In this document: positions 1 through 7,635 of the stretch, in pieces | Numbering within the stretch: the stretch's first letter is position 1 | How the letters are laid out: each line of letters begins with the position of its first letter | Assembly (NCBI RefSeq): GCF_900205925.1 | Contig: NZ_OAOD01000003.1 | Location: 219,063-283,062 of the forward strand | Source: Clostridium peptidivorans | Lineage (GTDB): Bacteria > Bacillota > Clostridia > Clostridiales > Clostridiaceae | Direction of reading: 5' to 3' | Length of the DNA: 64,000 nucleotides | Notes under the pieces: generated by a model | The model's database searches: none | The model's input: only the letters and a program-made list of their open reading frames with translations | What the model was told of the DNA's origin: nothing | Program-made: the position numbers and the translations under genes

Positions 1-2
1 AT

Positions 3-335
3 AGATTTGTTAGTGATACAGATAAGGCTAAGCTTGATGGGATAGCAACAGGTGCAAATAACTATACGCATCCAAACTCTGGTGCAACTGCCGGTGAATT
101 TAGATGCGTAACTGTGAATGCACAAGGTCACGTCACTGCTGGTACTAATCCTACAACACTGGGTGGCTATAACATTACAGATGGAGCACCTAAGGCATCG
201 CCTATATTTACAGGAACACCAAAAGCGCCATCCGGAGCAACTGATTACACAACAGCAAGATTAAGGAATATATACTTTTCAACTAATATTCCAACATCAA
301 TGGCAAATGGAGATATTTGCTTGACATATGAATAG
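3..335 (+). CDS. Phage tail fibre protein, C-terminal part (5' end outside window)
   Basis: The frame is open from the left edge of the window with no start, so only the last ~110 residues of a longer protein are seen. The text contains phrases typical of phage tail-fibre repeats (SDTDKAKLDGIATGANNYTH, NAQGHVTAG, PKASPIFTGTP), which occur in side-tail-fibre proteins of many phages. It would form part of the distal receptor-contacting fibre. It is followed 11 bp later by another tail protein, whose RBS overlaps this stop codon, so the two are co-transcribed. A GTG at 114 is internal and is not the start. Confidence 0.75.
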   Translation, partial: RFVSDTDKAKLDGIATGANNYTHPNSGATAGEFRCVTVNAQGHVTAGTNPTTLGGYNITDGAPKASPIFTGTPKAPSGATDYTTARLRNIYFSTNIPTSMANGDICLTYE

Positions 336-346
336 GAGTGATATGA

Positions 347-1438
347 ATGGCTAGAGGTGTATATATAGGAATTGGTGGAGCAGCTAAGAAAGTAAAAAAG
401 ATACACGTTGGAGTTAGTGGGGTAGCAAGAAAAGTAAAAAAAGCATTTGTAGGAGTGGGTGGGCTTCCCTATTGTGTTTATAGTAGTGAGGTAGAATATC
501 AAGGAGTGGCAACTCCCTTAAGTTCTGATAAAGCCTTCAAAACAGCTGGAAACAATGATGCTTATGTATTATTTGCTGGAGGAGATAGTTCCGCAGTTGT
601 TGATGCGTATAACATTAATTTACTAAGAACTACTGCTAATGCTCTCGTCTCTGCTAGACGTGAGTTGACCGCGGGGAAAGTTGGAGCGTATGCTTTATTT
701 GCGGGTGGCTACAACGGCTCTATTCATTCTAAGGATGTAGATGCTTATGATACATTGCTAGTGCATACCGTAGTCGCTGCCCTATCTAGTGCAAGAGAAG
801 AAATGGGAAGTGCAACTTTGGGAAATCATGCCATATTTGCCGGAGGTGGTAATAACTATACTACTAATACTGTAGAAGCTTTTGATAGTTCTCTAGTAAA
901 AACATTACTCTCATATCTAAAGTATTCTAGAACTCAAGTTAAAGGTGCTACAGTTGGGAATTATGCTATATTTGCTGGAGGGTACAATTCAGGGTCAGAA
1001 AATTATGTTGAAGCATTTGATAGCTCATTGGTAAAGACCATAATTACACCCTTAACTACTGCTAAAAGACGAATGGGTGGTGTATCATTTGGAGGTTATG
1101 CACTGTTTGCTGGGGGTGGTGGTAATACATCACAATGGTATTCTGATGCAGATGCATACGATGCCTCATTAGTTCATACTACTCCAACCAGCTTGTCTGC
1201 ACCAAGAGATACTCCTGGAACAGCCGTGGTAGGCGACTATGCATTATTTGTTGGTGGAAAAACAAGCAATACACCTACTTATTCTAATACAGTAGATTAT
1301 TACGATAAAAACTTGGCATTAAACACACATGCTAGTGTTGTAGCAACTGCTCAACAATACACAGGTGCTACTATAAGAAGTCATGCATTATTTACTGCTG
1401 CAGCTAAGGGCACAGTAGTTGAAGTATTTTCGAACTAA
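347..1438 (+). CDS. Phage tail-associated protein with kelch-like repeats
   Basis: 363 aa. AGGAG at 334-338 sets the ATG at 347. Residues 1-45 hold three short copies of a G(V/I)GG-x-A-x-KVKK unit, an N-terminal pattern I associate with structural proteins of clostridial phages. From about residue 73 come seven units of about 45-50 aa, each starting with a Y/H-A-L/I-F-A-G-G strand and containing (V)DAYD-x-SLV and AR motifs; the seventh is degenerate (SHALFTAA). This repeat count fits a kelch-type beta-propeller. It sits just downstream of the fibre gene and before lysis genes, so a role in host-surface binding is likely. Exact ligand unknown. Confidence 0.7.
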   Translation: MARGVYIGIGGAAKKVKKIHVGVSGVARKVKKAFVGVGGLPYCVYSSEVEYQGVATPLSSDKAFKTAGNNDAYVLFAGGDSSAVVDAYNINLLRTTANALVSARRELTAGKVGAYALFAGGYNGSIHSKDVDAYDTLLVHTVVAALSSAREEMGSATLGNHAIFAGGGNNYTTNTVEAFDSSLVKTLLSYLKYSRTQVKGATVGNYAIFAGGYNSGSENYVEAFDSSLVKTIITPLTTAKRRMGGVSFGGYALFAGGGGNTSQWYSDADAYDASLVHTTPTSLSAPRDTPGTAVVGDYALFVGGKTSNTPTYSNTVDYYDKNLALNTHASVVATAQQYTGATIRSHALFTAAAKGTVVEVFSN

Positions 1439-1459
1439 ACAATAAAGGAGAGATTTGTA

Positions 1460-1789
1460 ATGATAAAATTAGAGAAATTTGATGGTACAAAAACTTATAT
1501 GTTTCCAAATGGTCAGGTGGCAACACCGGAGGTTATGAGAAAGAATTATTCTGCCTTGGATTATTTTGCTCACATTATACAGGTAAGTGGAAACACTTGT
1601 ATGGCAATTCAAGAGTTAGGAGCAATGAGAAATATATATAAGATAGATGAGGCATTGACAGAGGATGAGGCTATATTAGCAATAGAGGCTATAATAAATG
1701 CACCAGAACCAGAACCAGCACCTACCGCGGAGGAACGTATAGCGAGTGCATTAGAATATCAAAATTTATTGGCTATGCCAACAGCATAA
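1460..1789 (+). CDS. Phage tail-region protein of unknown function
   Basis: 109 aa, preceded by AAAGGAGAG. The start (MIKLEKFDGTKTYMFPNG) and the C-terminal phrase TAEERIASALEYQNLLAM resemble small conserved proteins found between tail fibre and XkdX genes in Firmicutes prophages. A proline/glutamate hinge (PEPEPAP) separates the globular part from the tail. I know no biochemical role. Position suggests a fibre chaperone or baseplate accessory, but that is a guess. Confidence 0.6.
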   Translation: MIKLEKFDGTKTYMFPNGQVATPEVMRKNYSALDYFAHIIQVSGNTCMAIQELGAMRNIYKIDEALTEDEAILAIEAIINAPEPEPAPTAEERIASALEYQNLLAMPTA

Positions 1790-1803
1790 AGGAGGAGTAT
1801 ACT

Positions 1804-1938
1804 ATGACATTTGAAATGATTAAAAAGAATTATGATAGAGGTTTATGGAATGCAGTAATGGTAAAGACTGCAGTATTAAAAAGAGTAATTACTGAAGAAC
1901 AATTCAAGGAAATAACAGGGCAAGATTATGTAGCATAA
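1804..1938 (+). CDS. XkdX family phage protein
   Basis: 44 aa, start ATG at 1804 with GGAGGAG at 1791-1797, stop TAA at 1936. The sequence begins MTFEMIKKNYDRGLW and contains KRVITEEQFKEITGQDY, the usual layout of XkdX-family proteins (about 40-50 aa, charged N-terminal half, ITxEqfxEITG motif). XkdX proteins are encoded at the end of tail operons in Bacillus and clostridial prophages such as PBSX; their function is unsettled. It is the last gene before a hairpin at 1960-2001. Confidence 0.8.
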   Translation: MTFEMIKKNYDRGLWNAVMVKTAVLKRVITEEQFKEITGQDYVA

Positions 1939-1959
1939 TACAGATATAAATAATTTTCA

Positions 1960-2001
1960 AAGGCAAAGTAAGCACTAGAGATAGTGTTTTTATTTTGCCT
2001 T
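1960..2001 (+). terminator. Hairpin at end of tail gene block
   Basis: AAGGCAAA (1960-1967) pairs with TTTGCCTT (1994-2001), and GCACT pairs with AGTGT inside. The 3' side continues into ATTTTATAA, so it can act as an imperfect intrinsic terminator or as a processing site between tail and lysis genes. Confidence 0.5.
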
Positions 2002-2025
2002 ATTTTATAAGAAAGTAGGTGCGGC

Positions 2026-2337
2026 ATGAATGAATTAGAAATGCTTCAAGACCATGAAGGAAGAATACGAAAGCTTGAGGAAAGTGATATAAGACAACAA
2101 ATTCAGCTTGCAAGCATAGAAAAATCTCAAGCTGAGATAAAGGTTATGATAAATGATACTTCTAGGGAGCAGCAGAAGACTTTAAAGGAATTTACAGAAC
2201 AAATATTAAATACATTTACTAAAAATCTATCAGATGATAATACAACTAAAAATAAAATTAAATTTTATAATACAAAGGAATTTTGGGCTATTGTTGCAAG
2301 TGCTATAACTGCTACAATAGCTTTTTTTACTAAATAA
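2026..2337 (+). CDS. XhlA-like membrane-tethered phage protein
   Basis: 103 aa. The N-terminal two thirds (MNELEMLQDHEGRIRKLEESD to about residue 75) is charged and heptad-like, predicting a coiled coil. Residues ~83-101 form one hydrophobic segment (FWAIVASAITATIAFF) ending in TK, giving a C-terminal membrane anchor. This layout matches XhlA (haemolysin XhlA) proteins, which in B. subtilis PBSX act with the holin XhlB in lysis. It is directly upstream of a holin and an endolysin, which supports a lysis accessory role. Assignment is by layout and context, not by a strong motif. Confidence 0.55.
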   Translation: MNELEMLQDHEGRIRKLEESDIRQQIQLASIEKSQAEIKVMINDTSREQQKTLKEFTEQILNTFTKNLSDDNTTKNKIKFYNTKEFWAIVASAITATIAFFTK

Positions 2338-2350
2338 GGAGGTAATAAGT

Positions 2351-2614
2351 ATGAATATTAATTTAATGGATTATGTTGTTGAGCAAGCCTTTATTTTAAT
2401 ACCTTTTCTATATATATTGGGTAGAATGTTGAAGGGCACAGTGAAAATAAAGGATTGGACTATCCCTTGGATACTTTTAATTTGTGGTATTGGTGGAGCT
2501 ATAGCTTTAATAGGACTCAATATAAATGCAGTAATTCAAGGGGTGCTGGTCACAGGAGTGACTGTTTATGCTAACCAGTTGTTTAAGCAGAGTATAGATA
2601 AGAGGGAGGAATAA
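2351..2614 (+). CDS. Phage holin (Hol44 / Phage_holin_5-like)
   Basis: 87 aa small membrane protein with three hydrophobic segments (about residues 10-25, 36-57, 58-75) and a charged C-terminus (FKQSIDKREE). The phrases ILIPFLYILGRMLK and QGVLVTGVTVYANQL match the clostridial holin family placed between XhlA-like and lysin genes. Holins accumulate in the cytoplasmic membrane and permit lysin release at a set time. GGAGG at 2338-2342 gives the start. The RBS of the endolysin overlaps the end of this gene. Confidence 0.75.
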   Translation: MNINLMDYVVEQAFILIPFLYILGRMLKGTVKIKDWTIPWILLICGIGGAIALIGLNINAVIQGVLVTGVTVYANQLFKQSIDKREE

Positions 2615-2617
2615 CTC

Positions 2618-3418
2618 ATGGCTTATACAGATAATTTTATAAACAGCATTAAGAATGGAGCTATAGCTTCTATGAGGAAGCATGGAGTATTAGCAAGTAT
2701 AACAATTGCACAAGCTATATTAGAAAGTAGCTGGGGAAATAGCACATTAGCAAAAGAAAGTAAAAATTTGTTTGGTGTAAAAGCTATAGGTGGGTGGAGA
2801 GGAGCAAAGAAAAGTTATGCAACTTATGAGTATTACAATGGTAAGAAAACTCTAATAAATGATTATTTTAGAGTATATAATAGTTATGCGGAAAGTATAG
2901 AGGACCACGCTTTATTCTTAGTTAATAACTCTAGATATAAGCAGAATGGATTTTTTAGTGCTAAAGATTATGTAGGACAAGCAAATGCTTTGCAACAGGC
3001 AGGATATGCAACAGCTCCTAACTATGCTCAGCAACTTATAGCTTTGATAAAACAGTATAACTTAAGCAAGTATGATAATATCAAGAAAAGTTATATAAAT
3101 ATTGATGGTGGAAGTTATGCTGCATATAATAGAGGAGCTCCTGGAGTAAATTTAATTATAAGAGAGTATTCTCCAGATATTACAAGAGTTTTCGCATGGG
3201 TAGATAGTGACAAGGGAGCAAGCTGGGCATTTGACTTAGTACCTCCAAACTGCAACTATACAGCATTAAAAAAGAATACAAGTAAAGTCATAACTGCAAG
3301 AAATGGTGGATACAGTTTTAGTAAAGGTTCTAATTATAAAATAACAGTTAAGGGATATAATAAGAACGGACAGATATTAGCAGAAAATAAAATAATTATT
3401 AAAGTACCATTAAAGTAA
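2618..3418 (+). CDS. Endolysin, N-acetylglucosaminidase domain
   Basis: 266 aa. Residues ~8-150 form a glucosaminidase domain (family of Bacillus LytG / flagellar FlgJ C-terminus); AQAILESSWG carries the expected catalytic Glu36, and NLFGVKA and YNSYAESIEDHALFL follow in the usual order. It cleaves GlcNAc-MurNAc bonds of peptidoglycan. Residues ~158-266 form a separate beta-rich tail (INIDGGSYAAYN, VITARNGGYSF) likely used for wall binding. There is no signal peptide, as expected for holin-dependent export. GGGAGGA at 2603-2609 lies within the holin gene, so translation is coupled. Confidence 0.88.
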   Translation: MAYTDNFINSIKNGAIASMRKHGVLASITIAQAILESSWGNSTLAKESKNLFGVKAIGGWRGAKKSYATYEYYNGKKTLINDYFRVYNSYAESIEDHALFLVNNSRYKQNGFFSAKDYVGQANALQQAGYATAPNYAQQLIALIKQYNLSKYDNIKKSYINIDGGSYAAYNRGAPGVNLIIREYSPDITRVFAWVDSDKGASWAFDLVPPNCNYTALKKNTSKVITARNGGYSFSKGSNYKITVKGYNKNGQILAENKIIIKVPLK

Positions 3419-3460
3419 TAAAGATTCATTCCCTATTCTTAAATAGAGGGTAAATTAAGT

Positions 3461-3507
3461 AAAGTAGTAATATTGTTATAATAAGGTTATAGCATTATTA
3501 CTACTTT
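3461..3507 (+). terminator. Intrinsic terminator after prophage lysis genes
   Basis: A perfect 12-bp stem, AAAGTAGTAATA (3461-3472) with its complement at 3496-3507, plus a smaller inner TATAA/TTATA stem, followed by ATTTTATAT. It ends the endolysin transcript and could also serve the convergent gene to the right. Confidence 0.7.
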
Positions 3508-3567
3508 ATTTTATATAGTTAATCATTTGAATAAATATGTCTACAGCTTAAAGTAGATTTATATTTA

Positions 3568-5088
3568 TTATAGTTTTCTAGGGATAGAGTTAAAACCTTC
3601 GTCACCTATTTTAAGCATCTTATTAAAGAAAAACTCACTTATAACTGTTTGAGGGAGATCGAAAATTCTGCTATATTTTGGTACATCCCAACCGGTAAGC
3701 ATGGCTTTTTCAGCATATCGCTGACAAGTTCCTATAACGGAATTGGCTGCTTGTAATTTACTAACACTTTTCTCCTGATAATACCTTGTTGCACTTGTAA
3801 CACCTTTATATATAATTCCATAAACCTGAGAAATAGAAAAGTCATTTAAAAAATTATCAAGTAAAGAAATTGTTTTTTCACCAGGACTAAATTCAAAGCT
3901 TACTTTTTTCATCTGATACTCTAAGTACTGGAGACATTCAGCAATAGCTATTTCTTTCCAAAGTGGACGTACCATTATATTATCAAAACTACTAAGATCA
4001 GGCGGATTTAATAAGTATTCAAAAACATTATCCTTTTCACAATGCTCTCCGACATTTAGGTGATAATTAACGTCATATATGTAGTATCTATAAGGGAAGT
4101 TAACACCTTCTCTTTCGACGAATGATTTAATGTCCGAATTTGGATGTATAGCAATTATTTTCTTATTTTTTAATGTAGTTAGAATGTCTTCACTTAATTC
4201 TACAGTAGGTGCCAATTCACCTTCTATACTGTTTAGTGCCTGGATATATTGCATATCCTCTGATAAAGCTAGTCTTAATAAAGCACCTATGTATAGCCTA
4301 TCTCTCAATGTTAGATCCTTCAATTCAATTGGCACACAATCATGTAGTGAATATACTTTATTTATTAAATCTCTTTTTCTTTCTTCTAGTTCTAATCTTA
4401 GTTCTTTTTCCTTTTGTTGTGCAGCTTTTCTTTTCTCTGAACACGTCTTGCACTTACAGCTAGCGCTATCAGTATGTCCACACTTATAGCAGTACGGTTT
4501 AGTTCTATAGCCAACTCTGGTTTTAGGTTGTCTATCAACTATCATATGTGTATTGCAATTTGGACAAAGCATATCTTCACATATCTTTGGGGGAAATAGA
4601 GAGCATAATTGGCTTGTAGTTGCATTAATTTTATATTCTTTGATTAGTGATGCTGTCTTTTCATTGCTATAGTATCTTCTCATTAATTCATTTATTTCAT
4701 CTTCTGTTAGATGTTTTAACTTTGGATTAACTTCATAATTAGAATTATTTAAGTTATTACTATCTACCTTATCTGAGTTAGATTGGTAAATAGAACTAGC
4801 AGTCTGTGTATGCCCACATATCTCACAATATTGGTTGTAATCTAACGAAGTTGTATCTCCAGGTTTTCTACCTGTCACAAGAGGTCTATGACATTTTGGA
4901 CAGAATACATCTTTGTATAACCATGTTGGAAGCAGTAAGTATAGCTCGTTTGGAGCTGTATCAATTTTGTATTCTTCAATCAGTGTTTCTATATTTTCGT
5001 TAGTATAGTATTTTCTTATTAATGACTTTAGCTCATCATTTTTTAAATGTTTTAGTTTTGGGTCAATTTCATAATTAATATTATTCAT
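3568..5088 (-). CDS. Unknown protein with two tandem HTH-like/zinc-ribbon modules
   Basis: 506 aa. Residues 1-100 and ~117-215 are two copies of one module: a helical YY-x-NE-x(3)-LI-x-EYKI stretch that looks like a helix-turn-helix, then a CPxC-x(~25)-CxxCGHT zinc ribbon. The second copy adds CKCKTC. A charged coiled stretch (~220-245) follows, then about 260 residues with no motif I recognise. Modules like this are common in DNA-binding or mobile-element proteins. It is convergent with the phage lysis genes and sits beside the probable prophage end, so it may be a phage cargo (moron) or defence gene. It has its own RBS (AAAGGATG). No function can be assigned. Confidence 0.6.
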   Translation of the reverse strand: MNNINYEIDPKLKHLKNDELKSLIRKYYTNENIETLIEEYKIDTAPNELYLLLPTWLYKDVFCPKCHRPLVTGRKPGDTTSLDYNQYCEICGHTQTASSIYQSNSDKVDSNNLNNSNYEVNPKLKHLTEDEINELMRRYYSNEKTASLIKEYKINATTSQLCSLFPPKICEDMLCPNCNTHMIVDRQPKTRVGYRTKPYCYKCGHTDSASCKCKTCSEKRKAAQQKEKELRLELEERKRDLINKVYSLHDCVPIELKDLTLRDRLYIGALLRLALSEDMQYIQALNSIEGELAPTVELSEDILTTLKNKKIIAIHPNSDIKSFVEREGVNFPYRYYIYDVNYHLNVGEHCEKDNVFEYLLNPPDLSSFDNIMVRPLWKEIAIAECLQYLEYQMKKVSFEFSPGEKTISLLDNFLNDFSISQVYGIIYKGVTSATRYYQEKSVSKLQAANSVIGTCQRYAEKAMLTGWDVPKYSRIFDLPQTVISEFFFNKMLKIGDEGFNSIPRKL

Positions 5089-5398
5089 AGTATCATCCTT
5101 TGTTTTAATTAAATAGTTATATAAATATAGTTTATTATAAATTACTTATAATCACAATATTCTTATATTGTTTGGGGATCATAATTATATAATAAGTTCA
5201 GGTAACTAAAGTTGTTTTAAGAGGGTATTAAAAAGAATGGCAAAAATAAACTTGCCATTCCTTTGCCATTCTGATTAAAAATATTCATATATATTTAATT
5301 ATACTTATTTTTATATAAGTAGCCTTGAAGCATTGATATAACTTACTTATAAACATTTATTTTTACACATTTATATTGTGAAAATGAAATACAGAACT

Positions 5399-5418
5399 CG
5401 GCTTATAGACTTAGTCGC
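5399..5418 (+). repeat. Copy 1 of 20-nt motif preceding a terminator
   Basis: CGGCTTATAGACTTAGTCGC. A second copy with a single difference lies at 11603-11622. Both copies are followed within 6-11 nt by TGAAAA and a strong terminator hairpin of unrelated sequence. Confidence 0.7.
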
Positions 5419-5424
5419 GCATTG

Positions 5425-5452
5425 AAAACACTCACTTTAGAGAGAGTGTTTT
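5425..5452 (+). terminator. Intrinsic terminator
   Basis: AAAACACTC (5425-5433) pairs with GAGTGTTTT (5444-5452) and is followed by TTATTTT. No gene reads into it from close by on the + strand, which is why a small RNA upstream is worth considering. Confidence 0.75.
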
Positions 5453-5458
5453 TTATTT

Positions 5459-5498
5459 TGCCACCATTGAAAACGTCAGATAGTTTTAAATGGTGGCA
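5459..5498 (+). terminator. Second hairpin, terminator-like
   Basis: TGCCACCATT (5459-5468) pairs with AATGGTGGCA (5489-5498); AAAAC/GTTTT extends the stem past one mismatch. TTTTGC follows. It directly follows the terminator at 5425-5452. Confidence 0.6.
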
Positions 5499-5648
5499 TT
5501 TTGCTGCATTTATAAAAGGTTAGGAACATGCTAATTCCAGTAAAATCTGATAATTTTTATTAGCACTCAAAATATAAATTGCCTCAATAGGTTTAGCTCG
5601 ATGTCATTTTTTTACCATATACCTATAAAAATTAAGTTTACTAATACA

Positions 5649-5671
5649 TTACAACTTTGAAACAACTAATA
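5649..5671 (+). promoter_or_regulatory. Promoter-proximal operator, copy 1
   Basis: TTACAACTTTGAAACAAC followed by TAATA. It contains two direct ACAAC half-sites 11 bp apart (5651 and 5662), the geometry used by OmpR-family regulators. 22 of 23 bases match the element at 6517-6539. No good -10 follows at the right distance, so activation may be needed here. Confidence 0.55.
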
Positions 5672-5730
5672 AAGAAATATGAGACATCACTCCTTTACAC
5701 TGTGTATATAGAAAAAGGAGTGTGAAACAT

Positions 5731-6495
5731 ATGAGAAAAAGATTAAGTATTTTGTTACTGATTATAGGTTTAGCTGCTGTAACAAGTTATAGTAAGGGAA
5801 TTGCTGCTACTGATAATATTAAGCTGAGCACTATACAAACTAATAAATTAAATATAAAGCAGTCCGCAGAAGCTGAAAAGGAAGAGTTAATTAATGAAGG
5901 GGACAGTTATAGCAATTCTAAAAATACCTCAAAGCCGGGTATTTTGTTAGTAAATAGAAACAATAGATTAGAGGAAGACTATGTGCCTCAATCATTAAGG
6001 GTGCCAAATGTAAGATTTATTTCCTATGCTGACTCTAGGGTGAAAAAAATAGATACCTCTGCTGCTTCAGCATTGGAAACTTTATTTGATGCTGCAAGAG
6101 AAGATGGTGTAACTCTTCTTGCTGTGTCTGGCTATAGAGATTATTTCTATCAGGAAAAGCTTTATAATAACAAAGTATCTGCTGTTGGTCAAAAGGAAGC
6201 AGATAAATATGTTGCACAACCTGGGGCAAGTGAACACCAAACAGGATTAGCTATGGATGTACTATCAGATGAATATTCATCTTTGGATGAAGGCTTTGAA
6301 CAAACTCAAGCTTATAGATGGATTAAAAATAATTGTCATAAATACGGTTTTATAATTAGATATCCAAAAGGCAAGGAAAATATTACTGGCTACAATTATG
6401 AGTGTTGGCATTTAAGATATGTAGGTATCTCCGAAGCTACCGAAATATCACAAAAGAACATTACATTGGAAGAATACTTGAATAAAGTGGAATAA
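5731..6495 (+). CDS. D-alanyl-D-alanine carboxypeptidase, M15/VanY family
   Basis: 254 aa from the ATG at 5731, chosen because GGAG at 5717-5720 is 10 nt away; the GTG at 5722 is only 1 nt from it. Residues 1-26 are a signal peptide or anchor. After a ~50-aa linker, the M15B domain shows SGYRDYFYQ, SEHQTGLAMDV (zinc ligands H169 and D176) and ECWHLRYVG (zinc ligand H227), so the site is complete. The enzyme removes the terminal D-Ala from peptidoglycan precursors outside the membrane. It opens an envelope cluster with a two-component system, and the operator at 5649-5671 suggests that system controls it. VanY-like activity does not by itself imply glycopeptide resistance; no VanH, VanA or VanX is present. 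Confidence 0.88.
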   Translation: MRKRLSILLLIIGLAAVTSYSKGIAATDNIKLSTIQTNKLNIKQSAEAEKEELINEGDSYSNSKNTSKPGILLVNRNNRLEEDYVPQSLRVPNVRFISYADSRVKKIDTSAASALETLFDAAREDGVTLLAVSGYRDYFYQEKLYNNKVSAVGQKEADKYVAQPGASEHQTGLAMDVLSDEYSSLDEGFEQTQAYRWIKNNCHKYGFIIRYPKGKENITGYNYECWHLRYVGISEATEISQKNITLEEYLNKVE

Positions 6496-6516
6496 AACAT
6501 TTCTTACGTAACTATT

Positions 6517-6545
6517 TTACAACTTTGAAACAAGTAATATATAAT
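6517..6545 (+). promoter_or_regulatory. Promoter with operator copy 2
   Basis: The 23-bp element (6517-6539) supplies a -35 TTACAA; 17 bp later comes a consensus -10 TATAAT (6540-6545). Direct repeats ACAAC and ACAAG lie 11 bp apart, as at 5651. It drives the gene at 6599. Confidence 0.65.
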
Positions 6546-6598
6546 TTTGATACCTCCAAAGGTTAGTATTATTTTAGTAATCGAAGGGAGGTTATAAA

Positions 6599-7624
6599 AT
6601 GAAAACCAAACGAAGAAAGCATAGTAAAAGAAATAGAACAAGCTTATTTAAAAAGCTTGCTTTATTTTTAATATTGGAAACCATATTTACTGCTACAACA
6701 TTTCCTTTTTATGCTTTCTACGGTCCATTTAAAAAAGTAAGAAATACAATAGTAGGATTATCAATGTCTACAGGAAACCATACGTATATAGCAAAGACAT
6801 TTTTTAATGATGAGGATATTAAAAAAATAATAGAAGAAAATAATCAAGAATTAAATTCAGCTCAGTCAGATTATGATATTTCAAAGGTGGACAAGATTAA
6901 TTTAAAATATACTAATAGTTCTATAGAAAGATTAGATATAAGTACAAATAAATTTGATGGCATTGCCTTAATAGTAAAGGATCCTTTAAAGGTGAAGGTT
7001 GGATATTCTTCAAAACTTGGGCATGCAGGTGAGAATGTATCCGAAATGGCTAAAAATTATAATGCTGTTGCTGCAATAAATGGAGGGGGATTTTTAGATG
7101 TGTCTCCAAATGGTAAAGCAGGTAGTACAGGTGGGATACCTAGTGGCATTATGATTTCTAAAGGTAATATAATGTATCCACAAGAAAAAGAGAACTATGA
7201 TACTAGAGAAAGCTGCGTGTTTGCTATAGATAATAAAGGTAAAATGTACGTTGGACCAGCTACCGGAAACGAACTTATAAATAAAAATATACAGGAAGCT
7301 ATATCCTTTTCACCAACTCTTATTGTTGATGGTAACCCTTATATTTCAGAAAACTCTCTAGGTGGTCTAAATCCTAGAACAGCCATAGGTCAAAGGGCAG
7401 ATGGAAGTATAATATTACTGGCTATTGATGGAAGACAAGGGCTAAAACTAGGAGCTACACTAAAGGATGTACAAAACATTATGATTAAGCTTGATGCTGT
7501 CAATGCAATGGGCCTTGATGGAGGTGGCTCTACAGCTATGTATTATAATAATGAAATAATAAATAATCCTTCAAGTATTACTGGGGAAAGAGCTATACCT
7601 AACATGGTATATGTTGAGCCTTAA
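6599..7624 (+). CDS. Phosphodiester glycosidase family protein (NAGPA-like)
   Basis: 341 aa. Residues ~20-45 form one membrane anchor after a very basic start (KTKRRKHSKRNRT). From about residue 120 runs a phosphodiester glycosidase domain: AAINGGGFLDV, GIPSGIMISKG, SFSPTLIVDGN, LNPRTAIGQ and GLDGGGSTAMYYN, all in family order. The family includes the mammalian uncovering enzyme and bacterial exopolysaccharide or teichoic-acid-related proteins; it hydrolyses sugar phosphodiesters. Here it is anchored outside the membrane and probably acts on wall polymers. GGGAGG precedes it. The promoter at 6517-6545 is its own, and the next gene starts 11 bp after the stop. Confidence 0.82.
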   Translation: MKTKRRKHSKRNRTSLFKKLALFLILETIFTATTFPFYAFYGPFKKVRNTIVGLSMSTGNHTYIAKTFFNDEDIKKIIEENNQELNSAQSDYDISKVDKINLKYTNSSIERLDISTNKFDGIALIVKDPLKVKVGYSSKLGHAGENVSEMAKNYNAVAAINGGGFLDVSPNGKAGSTGGIPSGIMISKGNIMYPQEKENYDTRESCVFAIDNKGKMYVGPATGNELINKNIQEAISFSPTLIVDGNPYISENSLGGLNPRTAIGQRADGSIILLAIDGRQGLKLGATLKDVQNIMIKLDAVNAMGLDGGGSTAMYYNNEIINNPSSITGERAIPNMVYVEP

Positions 7625-7635
7625 GGAGAAAGATT

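Larger units (their letters stand above)
5089..5648. other. Intergenic region at probable prophage/host boundary
   Basis: No coding signal on either strand. The left part is AT-rich and probably holds the promoter of the leftward gene. The right part holds a 20-nt motif (5399-5418), two hairpins (5425-5452, 5459-5498) and the repeated decamer CATTGAAAAC (5420-5429, 5465-5474). The prophage right attachment site probably lies somewhere in 3420-5500 but cannot be fixed without the other end. Confidence 0.5.

Noticed and set aside
5731..6495. Vancomycin resistance operon because of the VanY-like gene and OmpR-type pair
   Set aside because: No VanH, VanA/B-type ligase or VanX is present; M15 carboxypeptidases are common housekeeping or stress enzymes.
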